A stretch of 59,710 bases of DNA from an uncultured Lachnospiraceae bacterium (GTDB lineage Bacteria; Bacillota; Clostridia; Lachnospirales; Lachnospiraceae), in contig CAMNSZ010000015.1 of NCBI GenBank assembly GCA_946557105.1, positions 1 to 59,710 of the forward strand. The letters run 5' to 3'. The notes under the pieces are model-generated. The model did no database searches. It was not told where the DNA came from and was given only the letters and a program-made list of their open reading frames with translations. Both the position numbers and the translations under genes were made by a program. Shown in pieces: positions 7,913 through 15,907 of this stretch. Positions within the stretch are counted from its first letter, which is position 1. Each line of letters opens with the position of its first letter.

Positions 7913-9731
7913 GGATTTCCTCCTCCTTATAGTATTTGCTCTGAACATTAAACATATAAGCGTATTGTCCGTTCATTGCCATCAGTTCGTGGTGCGAGCC
8001 GTATTCCGTTATAACGCCGTCCTCCAGCAGAACGATGCGGTCGCAGAATCGCGTCGAGGCAAACCGGTGGGAAATATAGATGGATGTCTTGCCTTCAGTT
8101 AGCGATTTGTATTGTAAATATAAATTATTTTCCGCAATTGGATCCAGTGCCGCGGTTGGCTCGTCAAGCACAAGGACGGCGCCGTTCTTATAAATGGCGC
8201 GGGCCAGAACAAGCTTTTGCATTTCTCCGCCCGAGAGTTCTATACCGTCGTCGTATATTCCCCTCATCAGATGGGTCTCCATACCGTTTGGCAGGCCTTT
8301 TATCTTATCATAAATGCCCGCCGCCTTCATTGCGGCAACGGCGTCCGCCCTTGCCGTAGTCCGTTCCAAATCAGAGCTTGCCACAAATTCAAAGCAGGTA
8401 AAGGCAACGGCTTTTACTTCCTGAAAAACTGCCGAAATCAGGGAATAATATTCTTCGATGTTATATTCGTCAATTCTTTTTCCCCCTACAAGAATTTCGC
8501 CCCTTGTGGGTGCATACATGCCGCAAATCAGCTTGATAAGCGTCGTCTTTCCGGCGCCGTTCATGCCTACCAGCGCCAGCTTTTCGCCGCCCTCTATCAC
8601 AAGATTAATTCCCTTTAAGGTGTAATCGCAGGCCCCGTCATAGCGATACCAGACGTCTTTTAATTCAATTTTAACGAAAGAAGCCGGAAGAGGGCAGCCC
8701 CTTTGATGATTGAATTTATTGGGATATTCAAAATATTCACGATAATAAGCAATCTTGTCCGCACGGGTATTGAGCTTTGCCATATCCGTAATAATTCCCT
8801 GTAGAAAGCCGGCGATGCTGCCTGTCAGTCCAAAATAAAAAACAAATTCTCCCACGGTAATTGTGCCTTCCAGCAAAATTCCAATCAGTATCATATAGGC
8901 GACTCCGTTTTGAATAAACGTCATCAGTCCGGACAAAATGGAGGCAAATAACCCCCGCAGACTGCAGCGTTTATTCCACATCAGAATGTATGCTTGATAA
9001 TCTCGCATCATTTTATCCAGCCAGCTTTCCAACCCGTAAAGCTTGATATCCTTAGCTACGGAAAAATTTTCGGACAGTCTTTGCAGATAGTCGTTTTTTC
9101 TGGTTTCCTTTTCCCATTTTGCCTTGTTTTTTTCATAATAGACAGGCTGCATGCGCGTGAAAAAATAAGAGGCGATGGATACGATGGTTATAGCAACAAG
9201 TATAACAGGGTTTAGAACCATCAGGAGAGAAGCATATGCCGCCACGCCTATTATGTGGATGAGCGCGTCGGATAAATCCTTCCACACATATTCCACGGAG
9301 CTATTGCCATGACAGGCGTCTCCCCATGCATATCCGGAAATTTTTTGAAATTCTTGATTTTCGGTATTTTCATAATCAGTATCATAATCCTGAAACTTAC
9401 TCATTTCCGTCTGATAAATCGAAGTGGGATAGTATCTTCTCGCCTCACATCTTGAAAAGAAGTAGTTGTTTAACAGCGCTAAAAGGATGACAACAAATAT
9501 AAAGGAAAGGGTAAGCAGCGAAAGCCTTTGAAAGGATGCGCCCGCGCCGATATTGTCAATCAGTATCTTGGAAAAATAAGAGTTTACAAGAGGGCTGATT
9601 ACGGCAAAGGGAACGGCGGCAAATATAAAGAATACAAATCTTTTGTCAAGCCTCCATAAGTTTTTGATTGCCCAGAAAATGCAGCTGATTCTTGCGTATT
9701 TCCGCTTTTTTTGATGAGTTTTTTTATTCAT
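7905..9731 (-). CDS. ABC exporter subunit (membrane plus ATPase domain), first of a pair
   Basis: About 609 residues. It has an N-terminal membrane domain with long hydrophobic helices from about residue 30 and a C-terminal ATPase domain. Walker A GMNGAGKTT lies near 390, signature LSGGEMQK near 502, then Walker B VLVLDEPTAALDP and YISHRFAS. MNKKTHQKKRK is chosen as start because GGAGG lies 7 nt upstream; the reading frame extends 30 codons further without a better site. Its stop overlaps the next ABC gene. It is the likely partner of the 6110-7912 product and resembles the plus-strand pair at 14036-17735, suggesting an old duplication. Confidence 0.92.
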   Translation of the reverse strand: MNKKTHQKKRKYARISCIFWAIKNLWRLDKRFVFFIFAAVPFAVISPLVNSYFSKILIDNIGAGASFQRLSLLTLSFIFVVILLALLNNYFFSRCEARRYYPTSIYQTEMSKFQDYDTDYENTENQEFQKISGYAWGDACHGNSSVEYVWKDLSDALIHIIGVAAYASLLMVLNPVILVAITIVSIASYFFTRMQPVYYEKNKAKWEKETRKNDYLQRLSENFSVAKDIKLYGLESWLDKMMRDYQAYILMWNKRCSLRGLFASILSGLMTFIQNGVAYMILIGILLEGTITVGEFVFYFGLTGSIAGFLQGIITDMAKLNTRADKIAYYREYFEYPNKFNHQRGCPLPASFVKIELKDVWYRYDGACDYTLKGINLVIEGGEKLALVGMNGAGKTTLIKLICGMYAPTRGEILVGGKRIDEYNIEEYYSLISAVFQEVKAVAFTCFEFVASSDLERTTARADAVAAMKAAGIYDKIKGLPNGMETHLMRGIYDDGIELSGGEMQKLVLARAIYKNGAVLVLDEPTAALDPIAENNLYLQYKSLTEGKTSIYISHRFASTRFCDRIVLLEDGVITEYGSHHELMAMNGQYAYMFNVQSKYYKEEEIHA

Positions 9732-9885
9732 GTGAATCCTCCGTTCTGTCATTACTCCCATATTCGGGCGTCGACATAAGTTATCCGTTCCGCCGCCTAT
9801 GCCGGCGGCGGAAATCGTCATAAAAACAGTTGTATTTTTCTACACTTTTGTTCGTGTTATAAATATAGCACGGAGTAACAATAAA

Positions 9886-9931
9886 AGTGCAATTTGATAC
9901 CAAATGTTAAAAATTTGATGTCAATTGCACT
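9886..9931 (-). promoter_or_regulatory. Long imperfect inverted repeat between kinase and exporter genes
   Basis: Arms of 19-20 nt at 9886-9905 and 9913-9931 both begin AGTGCAATT when read outward-in and pair with a few mismatches around a 7-nt loop. On the minus strand a short TTTT run follows the second arm. It could be the terminator of the two-component operon or an operator for the exporter genes. The sequence alone does not decide. Confidence 0.5.
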
Positions 9932-10004
9932 GACCCTTTTGCTTATATGTCTCACTTTTTATAAACGATTAATTTCAAGAAGAATATAGGACGAGCCCGC
10001 CGCT

Positions 10005-10649
10005 CTACTGGGGAAGCAAAACTTCGGTGGAAAAGGCCTCGTCCTCGGAGGCTCTCTTGATATAGCCGCCGTATTTCTTTACAATCTCGTCGACGCGCAC
10101 AAGTCCCAAACCGTGTCCTTCGCCCTTGGTAGTGTGAAAGCTGCGCTTTTTCTTGCCGCCTGCGGTGTTGATAAGTGAAAGATATAAATAGTTTCCCTTC
10201 ATTTCCATATAAATACGAATGAGCCGGGAATCAGGAGGAAGCTCCATGCACGCCTCGATGGCGTTATCTAACAGATTGCCGATAATAATACACAAATCCA
10301 ACTCCGATACGGTAAGCGATACCGGGATTTTTGCCTCGGCCTTCACCTTGATTTCCTGCCGGGCGGCGAGGGAGAGCTTGCTGTTAAGAATGGCGTCCGA
10401 CATCCGGTTTCCGGTTCTAATTACCGTTTCCACATTGGTCAAATCCTCGTCCAGCATATCCAGATACTTAATGATTTCTTCCAATTCACCGTTGGCGGCA
10501 TGAACCTTCATGGTTTGGATATGATGACGGTAGTCGTGCCGCCAGCCGCGCATTTTGGTGTACATGCTCTCTGCCTCGGTATAGTATTTTTTTAGAATTT
10601 CATTTTCAAAGGATGCGACTCTTTTTTCTATCAGCTTATGAAACAACAT
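10005..10649 (-). CDS. GHKL-type sensor histidine kinase, soluble form
   Basis: This is an AgrC-type histidine kinase core of 214 residues. The phosphoacceptor region is RGWRHDYRHHIQTMK near residue 35-50, the N box is IIGNLLDNAIEA near 125, and the G box is GEGHGLGLVRVDEIVKKYGG near 180. Family members normally carry six or so membrane helices in about 200 extra N-terminal residues. Here none is present, and the start MLFHKLIEK has its own AAGGAGG site. The gene follows the LytTR regulator by 10 nt, so the two form a two-component pair. A cytoplasmic signal or a membrane partner protein is inferred. Confidence 0.88.
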   Translation of the reverse strand: MLFHKLIEKRVASFENEILKKYYTEAESMYTKMRGWRHDYRHHIQTMKVHAANGELEEIIKYLDMLDEDLTNVETVIRTGNRMSDAILNSKLSLAARQEIKVKAEAKIPVSLTVSELDLCIIIGNLLDNAIEACMELPPDSRLIRIYMEMKGNYLYLSLINTAGGKKKRSFHTTKGEGHGLGLVRVDEIVKKYGGYIKRASEDEAFSTEVLLPQ

Positions 10650-10659
10650 GGCAGCCTCC

Positions 10660-11361
10660 TTATAAATACTTGATCAACGCGGCGTGAACGTCATTGTACA
10701 GTTTGCGGCTTATAGGAATGACTTCGTCGTTGACCATAGTGAGTTCTGTGCGAGTGATTTTCTTAATATACTTTAAGCCTGCTATAAAGGAACGATGTAC
10801 CTTAAAAAAGGTTTCGTCTAGTTGTTTTGAAAAGCTGCCCAGTGTCGCCCGCGTGCGGTAGACGCCGTGTGCGGTGTGAATTAGCACATACACATTTTCC
10901 GATTCTATATATAAAATATCGGCCAAGGATACCTTGATATCACCGTCTGAGGTATTCAGTAAAACGGAGCGCTGGCGGTAGGCAAGGTTTTCCACAGCCC
11001 TGTTCAGTACCGCGTGAAGCTTCTCCTCGTCTGTGGGCTTTAACAGGTAATGGAGCGCCGACACGTCGAAGCCGTCGCTGAAATACTCATAATATCCGGT
11101 GATAAAAACAATCTGCACCATCGTATTATCATGTCTGATGGAACGGGCAAGATCTATGCCGTTCATGCCGGGCATCTCTATATCTAACAGAAGTATGTCG
11201 AAATCTTTTTCTTCAGAATAATCAAAAAGAAAGGATTTTGCGTCTGCATATTGCTTGATCCGGACTAAATGGCGGTTTCTTTTTGCCCAAGCGTCAGCCA
11301 AGTCTGACAGATATTTTCTTTGGGCGTTGTCGTCGTCGCAGATGGCTATTTTCAGTTTCAT
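10660..11361 (-). CDS. LytTR family response regulator
   Basis: A 233-residue regulator. The N-terminal receiver domain (residues 1-120) has acidic pocket CDDDN, phosphoacceptor Asp in DILLLDIEMPGMNG and Lys in LLKPTDEEK. The C-terminal LytTR DNA-binding domain (about 135-233) contains ILYIESENVYVLIHT and FFKVHRSFIAGLKYI. It is the partner of the GHKL kinase just downstream and would regulate nearby promoters, plausibly the exporter pair. An extended -10 element lies upstream. Target direct repeats typical of LytTR proteins were not identified. Confidence 0.93.
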   Translation of the reverse strand: MKLKIAICDDDNAQRKYLSDLADAWAKRNRHLVRIKQYADAKSFLFDYSEEKDFDILLLDIEMPGMNGIDLARSIRHDNTMVQIVFITGYYEYFSDGFDVSALHYLLKPTDEEKLHAVLNRAVENLAYRQRSVLLNTSDGDIKVSLADILYIESENVYVLIHTAHGVYRTRATLGSFSKQLDETFFKVHRSFIAGLKYIKKITRTELTMVNDEVIPISRKLYNDVHAALIKYL

Positions 11362-11398
11362 ACTGTCGTTCCTTTCTTAAATGTCCTTTTACTTCAAT

Positions 11399-11407
11399 AT
11401 TATAGCA
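11399..11407 (-). promoter_or_regulatory. Extended -10 element upstream of the LytTR regulator
   Basis: Read on the minus strand this is TGC-TATAAT, an extended -10. A TTGGAC-like -35 lies 20 nt upstream, which is too far for an ordinary spacer. It is positioned about 40 nt before the regulator start. Confidence 0.45.
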
Positions 11408-11458
11408 CAAAAACAGAGAGGGGTGTCCAACTTTTTGTCAGCCTCCCTTCCCGTGTTT

Positions 11459-12784
11459 TTAATTACTTTTCATAGCGTTTTCAATAATCGGAACGTAGTA
11501 GCGCAGATAGCCCTCTCTGTTTGGATGAGCCCCGTCGCCGTAGGTTTCGCCATCCTGCGTTATTAGCATTGTATACTGATTATAGACGTCATATTCAGTA
11601 TTAAAATGGGATTCGCTCCATACATCAGCAATTTTAATGGAATATTTATCACAAGTTTTTTTTATTGCGTCAACATAATCTTGTTCGGTTAAACCGATTC
11701 CGTTTTGAGTACAATATGCTTTTTTATGCTTGTGATGTAATACATAAACGATTTTGGTATTGTAAAAATTATGAATTGCCTTTTGAAAAGCATATTCCAA
11801 AGCGCCGTAAAAAGTATTTTTATCTAAGGAGCTTGTCATATCGGCCGTTAACGTTCCCAGAGGCACGTTGTGAAACCAATCATTTTGGCCTCCCTCAATA
11901 AGACAATAGTCTGCGGTAACATCCATTTTTTCAATAACGGTACAAATGCCGTCACCGACAAAACCAGCGGCCATTGTCCAACCGTTTTGTCCGTAGTTGA
12001 TAAAATTCATATTGTTTCTCTCGGCTATAAGTCCCACATAGCCGTCTGTATAGCCGCCTCCAAAAGCCACGCTGTCCCCGCAGGAAACAATATTTTTACC
12101 GTTTAAAGTATTATATATGTCTTCTTCCGTTTTATTGAAGGGTTCATACTCCATATAATCGGAGGATTTATGTAATAATGTCAATTTAGGTAAAAACCTT
12201 GTATTTCCCTTATTGTCTCCACAAAACATGAATCTGATATATGGCGTTGTCGGTATAAAAAGATAGGTTGTGCCGAGCGTATCGGCGTCCACTGCGGTTA
12301 TAGAGGTAAAGGCTTGTTCGTTTTCAACGGAATATTGCGCGACAAATAATGTGGCTGAAGTATAATCCGCTATATTTTTCCACACCTTCAGTTTATATTC
12401 TTCATTTGGCGATACTTTTATAAATTCTTTTTCCGCAATATATTCGATTCCCGCATTTTCTCTAAATATTCCGGTGCCGATTTTGATGTCGGCATTCAAT
12501 ATCCAGTTACCGTTGAACAGATTTTTTGCATTTTCTTTCGGAACGACAGTATTACGGGCGTAAATCGTGGTTTCCACGCCTTTTTCAAGTGATGTTGAAA
12601 AAAGCTTTCCGAAATCCTGTCGTATATCGGGAGCATTTTTGTACTTATTGTTTTTTAATAATTGAATTTCCGTTATGCAATATATACTCTGACCCATGCA
12701 CAAAAAAACAAGTAAAAATATTAACAAATAATAGGAATGCTTTTTGGCTTCAGACTTTGAATGAACAGCTTGTGTTTTGTTCAT
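11459..12784 (-). CDS. SGNH/GDSL-type hydrolase with N-terminal membrane anchor
   Basis: A 441-residue protein. A single hydrophobic segment near residues 18-38 acts as signal or anchor, so the enzyme is probably outside the membrane. A beta-rich N-terminal domain (about 40-230) resembles a carbohydrate-binding jelly roll but is not identified. The SGNH core follows: block I GDSVAFGGGY, block II Gly in NYGQNGWT, block III IEGGQND and block V DGAHPNREGY with the Asp-His pair. Such enzymes are esterases or deacetylases acting on cell-wall or exported polysaccharides. The start MNKTQAVHSK is preferred because GTGGAGG precedes it. It lies upstream of the LytTR genes on the same strand. Confidence 0.85.
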   Translation of the reverse strand: MNKTQAVHSKSEAKKHSYYLLIFLLVFLCMGQSIYCITEIQLLKNNKYKNAPDIRQDFGKLFSTSLEKGVETTIYARNTVVPKENAKNLFNGNWILNADIKIGTGIFRENAGIEYIAEKEFIKVSPNEEYKLKVWKNIADYTSATLFVAQYSVENEQAFTSITAVDADTLGTTYLFIPTTPYIRFMFCGDNKGNTRFLPKLTLLHKSSDYMEYEPFNKTEEDIYNTLNGKNIVSCGDSVAFGGGYTDGYVGLIAERNNMNFINYGQNGWTMAAGFVGDGICTVIEKMDVTADYCLIEGGQNDWFHNVPLGTLTADMTSSLDKNTFYGALEYAFQKAIHNFYNTKIVYVLHHKHKKAYCTQNGIGLTEQDYVDAIKKTCDKYSIKIADVWSESHFNTEYDVYNQYTMLITQDGETYGDGAHPNREGYLRYYVPIIENAMKSN

Positions 12785-13107
12785 GCCGAGTACCTCCACA
12801 ATAATTGATAAATTAAGTTGTATTAGCAATTATTGCATGAAATATGTTAAAACGTAAGTGCTATATTACAGGTATGCATTAGTAAAACTGTTTTTCGACA
12901 CTTGTAAAATAAACAATTTTGTTTTGCTTGGAAGGTGCGGAGTTTATCTTATGGAAATTTTTGACATTTCAGGTCTGATTCTTTCTACTTAAAGTTGGAA
13001 AATGGATAAAAATCTAATTAATTTAGAATTAAAATTGAAACTATAAGTTTTAATCAACTAAACTGTATGATATAATTCTAATAATCCAACCGGGAGGTGA
13101 AGTTAAT
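12785..13107. other. Divergent intergenic region, AT-rich
   Basis: This 323-nt region separates the divergent SGNH and XRE genes. A TATAAT at about 13070, 17 nt after a poor TTTTAA -35, may serve the XRE gene. No RNA gene or coding sequence was seen. Confidence 0.4.
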
Positions 13108-13989
13108 ATGGCGGAAACAATGTTTGGATTGCAGTTTGCAAAGCTTCGTAAGAAGAAAAACATAACTCAGGAACAGATTGCGGCTTATCTTGGGGTGAGT
13201 CCGCAGGCAATCTCTAAATGGGAAAACGGAAGCTACCCGAACGGAGATTTACTGCCGAGGATTGCCGACTATTTCGGTGTATCCATTGATTATCTCTATG
13301 GGCGGGAAAAAAAAGAGGTGTCCTTGGAGCAGCAAATATTGGAGTCTGTTAAGCTTTCAGAGGAGAAGGAGGGCTCGAACTATGAGGCGAGATTTGAGCA
13401 TATATTTCGTTATATCTGGGCAATGCAGTTGAGCTTTTGGGCGAATGGCCAGTGTTATTATGAGAGAAGGCGGGAAGAAAAATATCCGATAACAGTGTCT
13501 TCCGTTACAAACCAATCAGGCTTTTCCTTTATGAGACTAAACAAGGATTTGGAATATTACGCAGTTATGAAGGAGCCGGAGGGGGGATTTTCCTCGTACT
13601 TTCAAGTGAACGACAGACTTGCAGAGCTGTTTGCTTTTTTAGGGAAGAAGGAGAATCTGAAGGTGCTGTTTTTTGTCCTTTCTTTGGAAACTACCGAATG
13701 TATGGGCGCGGCCACGATTGCAAGACGTCTTAAGCTGCCGGAGGAATGTGTCAAAAAGGCTTTGGAATATTTGAGCGGCGTTCAGGGAAAAGACGGCGAA
13801 GGCATGTTGGGGGAGTTAAAGCTGGTCGACGAGCATGACAGGCAGGAGAAGGCGTACATCAGACGGGAAGCCTCGTCGGCAGTAATGCTTTTACTGTTGG
13901 CCGCGGCGGAGTCTATTCTTAATTCTGCAAATAATTATTCTTTGCAGGTTGACGGAAGAGTAAAGGGCTGGCTGGATAGGAATAGTTAA
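13108..13989 (+). CDS. XRE family transcriptional regulator
   Basis: A 293-residue protein. Residues 8-62 form a helix-turn-helix of the Cro/C1 type (LRKKKNITQEQIAAYLGVSPQAISKWENG), followed by YFGVSIDYLYG, typical of clostridial regulators. The rest (about 70-293) is a helical C-terminal domain I do not recognise. It includes a possible second winged helix near 195-235 (ATIARRLKLPEECVKKALEYL). GGGAGGTG precedes the start. It lies 46 nt upstream of two ABC exporter genes on the same strand and is the obvious candidate to regulate them. Confidence 0.88.
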   Translation: MAETMFGLQFAKLRKKKNITQEQIAAYLGVSPQAISKWENGSYPNGDLLPRIADYFGVSIDYLYGREKKEVSLEQQILESVKLSEEKEGSNYEARFEHIFRYIWAMQLSFWANGQCYYERRREEKYPITVSSVTNQSGFSFMRLNKDLEYYAVMKEPEGGFSSYFQVNDRLAELFAFLGKKENLKVLFFVLSLETTECMGAATIARRLKLPEECVKKALEYLSGVQGKDGEGMLGELKLVDEHDRQEKAYIRREASSAVMLLLLAAAESILNSANNYSLQVDGRVKGWLDRNS

Positions 13990-14035
13990 TATAGAATTTG
14001 CAAAAACGCTTCGGCAGGAAGCATGGAGGTATGGA

Positions 14036-15907
14036 ATGAAGAAGGATAAGAGGAATGAAGAGCAGAAGGAGCAGAACCCTTTTCATAGGGAATATGGCCT
14101 TTTCAGTAATGTGCGTTACATTTTGCGCGCTATGTTTGAGGGGAACAAAAAATTTATATACTTAATACCGATTGGGATGGTGTGCGCGCCGTTTTCCATT
14201 TACCTGTGGAACTTTTTATCAAAATTTATTATTGATGCTGTAATGGGGGAGTGCGACTGGAGAAAGCTATTGTATCTGATGCTTGGTTTTGCTGCGGTGC
14301 AGATGGTTGTTACGGTGCTAAATACCTATTCCAATAATTCCATATGGCCCCATTATATTGATATCAGATGCAGAGTGCTGCTAGCGCGAATCAATGCGAA
14401 GGCGATGAAAATTGACTTTGAACATCTGGAGAATCCCGATGTGATGGATTGTTACCAAAAGGCAAGAAACGCCGGCAATAATAATAGCGACGGTGTGGAG
14501 GGAATGATGCGGCAAATTGTAAATTTGCTGAATTCATTGGTTGTTGTAATTGTAGGAATCTGTATTTTAGGTACCATGAATATAGGCGTCGTACTTCTGA
14601 TGTTATCGTTGGCGGTAGTGGATTTTATTATTAATAACCACACCAATATAAAATCAAAAAAAACAGTATGGGATCAGTTAGCGCTATGGTGGAGAAAGCA
14701 CTATTATATCCAGAATACCACAACTAACTTTGCAGAAGCCAAGGATATCCGAATGTTTGGGCTGCGGGAGTGGCTGCTTGGCAAGTATAGGGATATTAAT
14801 GCGGAGCGTTATGATGCGCAAAAGAGAAACGCAAGGCTGTGGCTTACGGCTTCTGTTGCTTCAAACGTCTTATGGCTGTTTGCGCAGGCTGCGGTATATG
14901 CATGGCTGCTATATGCAGTGATAAACAAAAGCGTAACGGTAGGAAATTTCAGTCTTTATATTGCTTCGGCAGCCGCCTTTTTTAATTACATATCCGGATT
15001 TTTAAACAGTATCAGCAATCTCTTGGCAAAAAGCAGGGAGGTGGACGATTACCGCAGCTTCCTTGATTTTGACGGTGGGGATGCGAAAACGGATGGAAGA
15101 GAGCTTCCCAAGCAGCCCTGCTATGAATTTATTTTTGAAAACGTGTCCTTTTGTTATCCGAAGTCGGAAAGATATGCCCTGAAAAATTTGAATTTGACGG
15201 TAAAGGCGGGAGAACGCCTTGCGGTGGTGGGAAAAAACGGTGCGGGCAAATCAACCTTTATCAAGCTGCTCTTACGTCTTTACGAGCCTTCGGAAGGGCG
15301 CATTCTTTTAAACGGGGTGGATATCAGGGAATATGATAAACACAGCTACTACAAGGCTTTTGCTCCGGTGTTCCAGCAGGTGGAGCTGTTTGCGTTTCCC
15401 ATGGCGGAAAATGTTTCCATGAAGGAGCCGGAGAGAACAGATAAAGAAAGGGCGGAGTCTTGTCTTGTCAAGGCGGGTCTGTCCGAAAAGCTTAAGGAGC
15501 TTCCCATGGGAGCAGATACGGAGCTTCTAAAAATACTGCACGACGACGGAGTCGATTTGTCGGGGGGAGAAAAGCAGAAGCTTGCCTTGGCAAGAGCATT
15601 GTACAAGGAAGCTCCGGTGGTGATTCTTGACGAGCCTACGGCGGCTTTGGACGCCCTTGCGGAGGCAAGGCTGTATGAGAGCTTCGATAAGCTTATCGGA
15701 GGGAAGACGGCGGTTTATATCAGTCACAGGCTAAGCTCCACTCAGTTCTGCTCTCATGTGGCAATGTTTGAGGACGGAGAGCTTACGGAATACGGAACCC
15801 ATGAGGAATTGCTGGAAAATGGCGGCTCCTATGCGGAAATGTTCCGTGTTCAGGCGCAGTATTATGTGGAAAATCCGGAAGAGGAGGCGGCATATGGAGA
15901 AGCATAA
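14036..15907 (+). CDS. ABC exporter subunit (membrane plus ATPase domain), first of the plus-strand pair
   Basis: A 623-residue half-transporter. The N-terminal 330 residues contain the membrane helices. The ATPase domain has Walker A GKNGAGKST near 398, signature LSGGEKQK near 507, Walker B VVILDEPTAALD and YISHRLSS. GGAGGT precedes the start. The end overlaps the next ABC gene by 14 nt, implying coupled synthesis of a heterodimer. The substrate is unknown. Confidence 0.92.
   Translation: MKKDKRNEEQKEQNPFHREYGLFSNVRYILRAMFEGNKKFIYLIPIGMVCAPFSIYLWNFLSKFIIDAVMGECDWRKLLYLMLGFAAVQMVVTVLNTYSNNSIWPHYIDIRCRVLLARINAKAMKIDFEHLENPDVMDCYQKARNAGNNNSDGVEGMMRQIVNLLNSLVVVIVGICILGTMNIGVVLLMLSLAVVDFIINNHTNIKSKKTVWDQLALWWRKHYYIQNTTTNFAEAKDIRMFGLREWLLGKYRDINAERYDAQKRNARLWLTASVASNVLWLFAQAAVYAWLLYAVINKSVTVGNFSLYIASAAAFFNYISGFLNSISNLLAKSREVDDYRSFLDFDGGDAKTDGRELPKQPCYEFIFENVSFCYPKSERYALKNLNLTVKAGERLAVVGKNGAGKSTFIKLLLRLYEPSEGRILLNGVDIREYDKHSYYKAFAPVFQQVELFAFPMAENVSMKEPERTDKERAESCLVKAGLSEKLKELPMGADTELLKILHDDGVDLSGGEKQKLALARALYKEAPVVILDEPTAALDALAEARLYESFDKLIGGKTAVYISHRLSSTQFCSHVAMFEDGELTEYGTHEELLENGGSYAEMFRVQAQYYVENPEEEAAYGEA

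Noticed and set aside
15756..15893. N-terminal extension of the second plus-strand ABC gene
   Set aside because: It overlaps the coding end of the first ABC gene, is rich in Arg/Met/Trp and has no similarity to exporter N-termini.
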